Shown here one piece after another: positions 7,767-8,483 of a stretch of DNA of 8,483 nucleotides (position 1 is the first letter of the stretch; each line of letters opens with the position of its first letter). The notes beneath the pieces are model-generated. The model searched no databases, had not been told where the DNA came from, and saw only the letters and a program-made list of their open reading frames with translations. Location: contig JAHEMS010000018.1 of NCBI GenBank assembly GCA_024643595.1, positions 8,055 through 16,537 of the forward strand, given 5' to 3'. A program made the position numbers and the translations under genes. This stretch comes from Bacteroidota bacterium (GTDB lineage Bacteria; Bacteroidota; Bacteroidia; Cytophagales; Cyclobacteriaceae).

Positions 7767-7793
7767 GCTGGTAACTTACCTATAATTACCAAC
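7767..7793 (-). repeat. Inverted repeat between the two glycosyltransferase genes
   Basis: Arms GCTGGTAA (7767-7774) and TTACCAAC (7786-7793) form an 8-bp stem on the minus-strand transcript, with one G-U pair and an 11-nt loop. The first arm also belongs to a perfect interrupted palindrome, GGTAA-C-TTACC (7770-7780), so three TTACC-type half-sites occur within 24 bases. The sequence after the stem on the transcript is only mildly U-rich (CTTGTTTATAG), so it is a poor intrinsic terminator. It may be an mRNA structure, a protein-binding site or coincidence. Confidence 0.35.
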
Positions 7794-7815
7794 AAAATGC
7801 CATTTCGCTAAACCA

Positions 7816-8483
7816 TTATTTAGTTTCAACCCGTTCAAGCATTTTACGGTAAAAATCTGCCGTCTTGACCGCTATGTTATCCGGATGAAATTTTTGTCTT
7901 GCCTCTCTCATAGCACTCACTGATACCGAGTTAATTAACTCTTCATCATGATTTAATTTTCTCAGCAAGTCGCAAAGTTGTTCAATATTATTTTTTTCAA
8001 AAAGAAATCCGGAAATATTATGGGTAAGCATTTCAGACACCGCTCCCACGTTAGATGCAACCACTACCTTTCCAAGTGCCATAGCCTCACCAATCACCAC
8101 CGGCATTGTTTCTTGCTGAGAAGGCAAAATAAAAAGCCTACACTTTTCATGAACCTCAAGAATCTGCTCTGGCGTCTGCCATCCATAAAATATTACCTGG
8201 CTGGCAAGTTCATTTTCATTGACTAACGCCCTAATCTCTTGCTCATAATAACTGTCCTTGTAACCTCCTACCACATGCAGATTAAAAACTATATTTTCCT
8301 TTCTTAATATAGCAAGCGCCCGCAAGACCAGGGAAAGGTTTTTGTTCTTATTAATTCGACCAACATAACTAATAGAGTCTATTCGCCCGGTAACCTGAGC
8401 CTTGCTAAAAAAGATAGGATTGACTGGATTATAAATTTTATCGCTAAATATATTTTTTTTTCTAGGAAATAAATCCCGATTAT
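7816..8483 (-). CDS. GT4-family glycosyltransferase, N-terminus cut by window edge
   Basis: C-terminal part of a second retaining GT4 glycosyltransferase, probably adding another sugar of the repeat unit. The frame stays open from its TAA stop through the right edge, giving 221 in-window residues. A TTG at 8325 is an internal leucine, not the start, because family-conserved residues continue upstream of it. Numbering from the first complete codon, the segment SYVGRINKNKNLSLVLRAL at 38-56 is the typical opening of the donor-binding domain. LHVVGGYKD at 68-76, VIFYGW at 96-101 and the EX7E motif from Glu124 to Glu132 within QETMPVVIGEAMALGK follow, then VVASNVGAVSEML and GFLFEKNN. About the N-terminal 160 residues, the acceptor half, lie outside the window. 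Its EX7E segment differs clearly from that of the neighbouring enzyme, so the two are not a recent duplication. Donor and linkage are unknown. Confidence 0.93.
   Translation of the reverse strand, partial: NRDLFPRKKNIFSDKIYNPVNPIFFSKAQVTGRIDSISYVGRINKNKNLSLVLRALAILRKENIVFNLHVVGGYKDSYYEQEIRALVNENELASQVIFYGWQTPEQILEVHEKCRLFILPSQQETMPVVIGEAMALGKVVVASNVGAVSEMLTHNISGFLFEKNNIEQLCDLLRKLNHDEELINSVSVSAMREARQKFHPDNIAVKTADFYRKMLERVETK

Noticed and set aside
8323..8325. TTG as a start codon for the rightmost glycosyltransferase
   Set aside because: The frame is open upstream to the window edge and encodes the conserved SYVGRINKNKNLSLV segment before this codon, so TTG is internal.

Overview
The window looks like part of an exopolysaccharide or capsule biosynthesis locus from a member of the Bacteroidota, probably of the Cytophagales/Cyclobacteriaceae type. 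The DNA is visibly AT-rich and genes start in A/T-rich contexts without clear Shine-Dalgarno sequences. The chain-length kinase carries the family signature of that phylum (GLDEKNRMANNT, LPKTEQDL, LYTFLLQRRAEA). The phylum call rests on recognising protein families and base composition, since no rRNA or other marker is present.

All seven genes lie on the minus strand, so transcription runs from right to left. In that order they are: a GT4 glycosyltransferase cut by the right edge (8483-7816); a second, complete GT4 glycosyltransferase (7733-6642); a Gfo/Idh/MocA-type NAD(P)-dependent sugar oxidoreductase (6595-5555); a TIM-barrel-like protein of unknown function (5477-4599); a WcaJ/UndPP-sugar phosphotransferase that primes the lipid carrier (4452-3088); a Wza-like outer-membrane export lipoprotein (2998-2174); and a Wzc-like chain-length regulator/tyrosine autokinase that starts at a GTG and is cut by the left edge (2159-1). 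Spacers are 82, 46, 77, 146, 89 and 14 nt. No convincing terminator or Bacteroidota-type promoter (TTTG / TAnnTTTG) was found in them, so one long operon is the simplest reading.

Together the genes suggest this flow: WcaJ loads the first sugar-phosphate on undecaprenyl phosphate, the GT4 enzymes extend the repeat unit, and the oxidoreductase (possibly with the TIM-barrel protein) makes or modifies a sugar precursor. Wzc and Wza then control chain length and export. The flippase (Wzx), polymerase (Wzy), tyrosine phosphatase and remaining transferases are not in the window and should lie beyond its edges or elsewhere.

Most of the locus is ordinary. The real unknown is the 292-residue protein at 4599-5477. 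It has the look of an aldo/keto-reductase-type barrel but lacks the recognisable catalytic signature. Several spacers also hold small inverted repeats, the best at 3029-3056 and 7767-7793. No stretch over 300 bases lacks a gene, and no RNA gene, CRISPR array or mobile element was seen.
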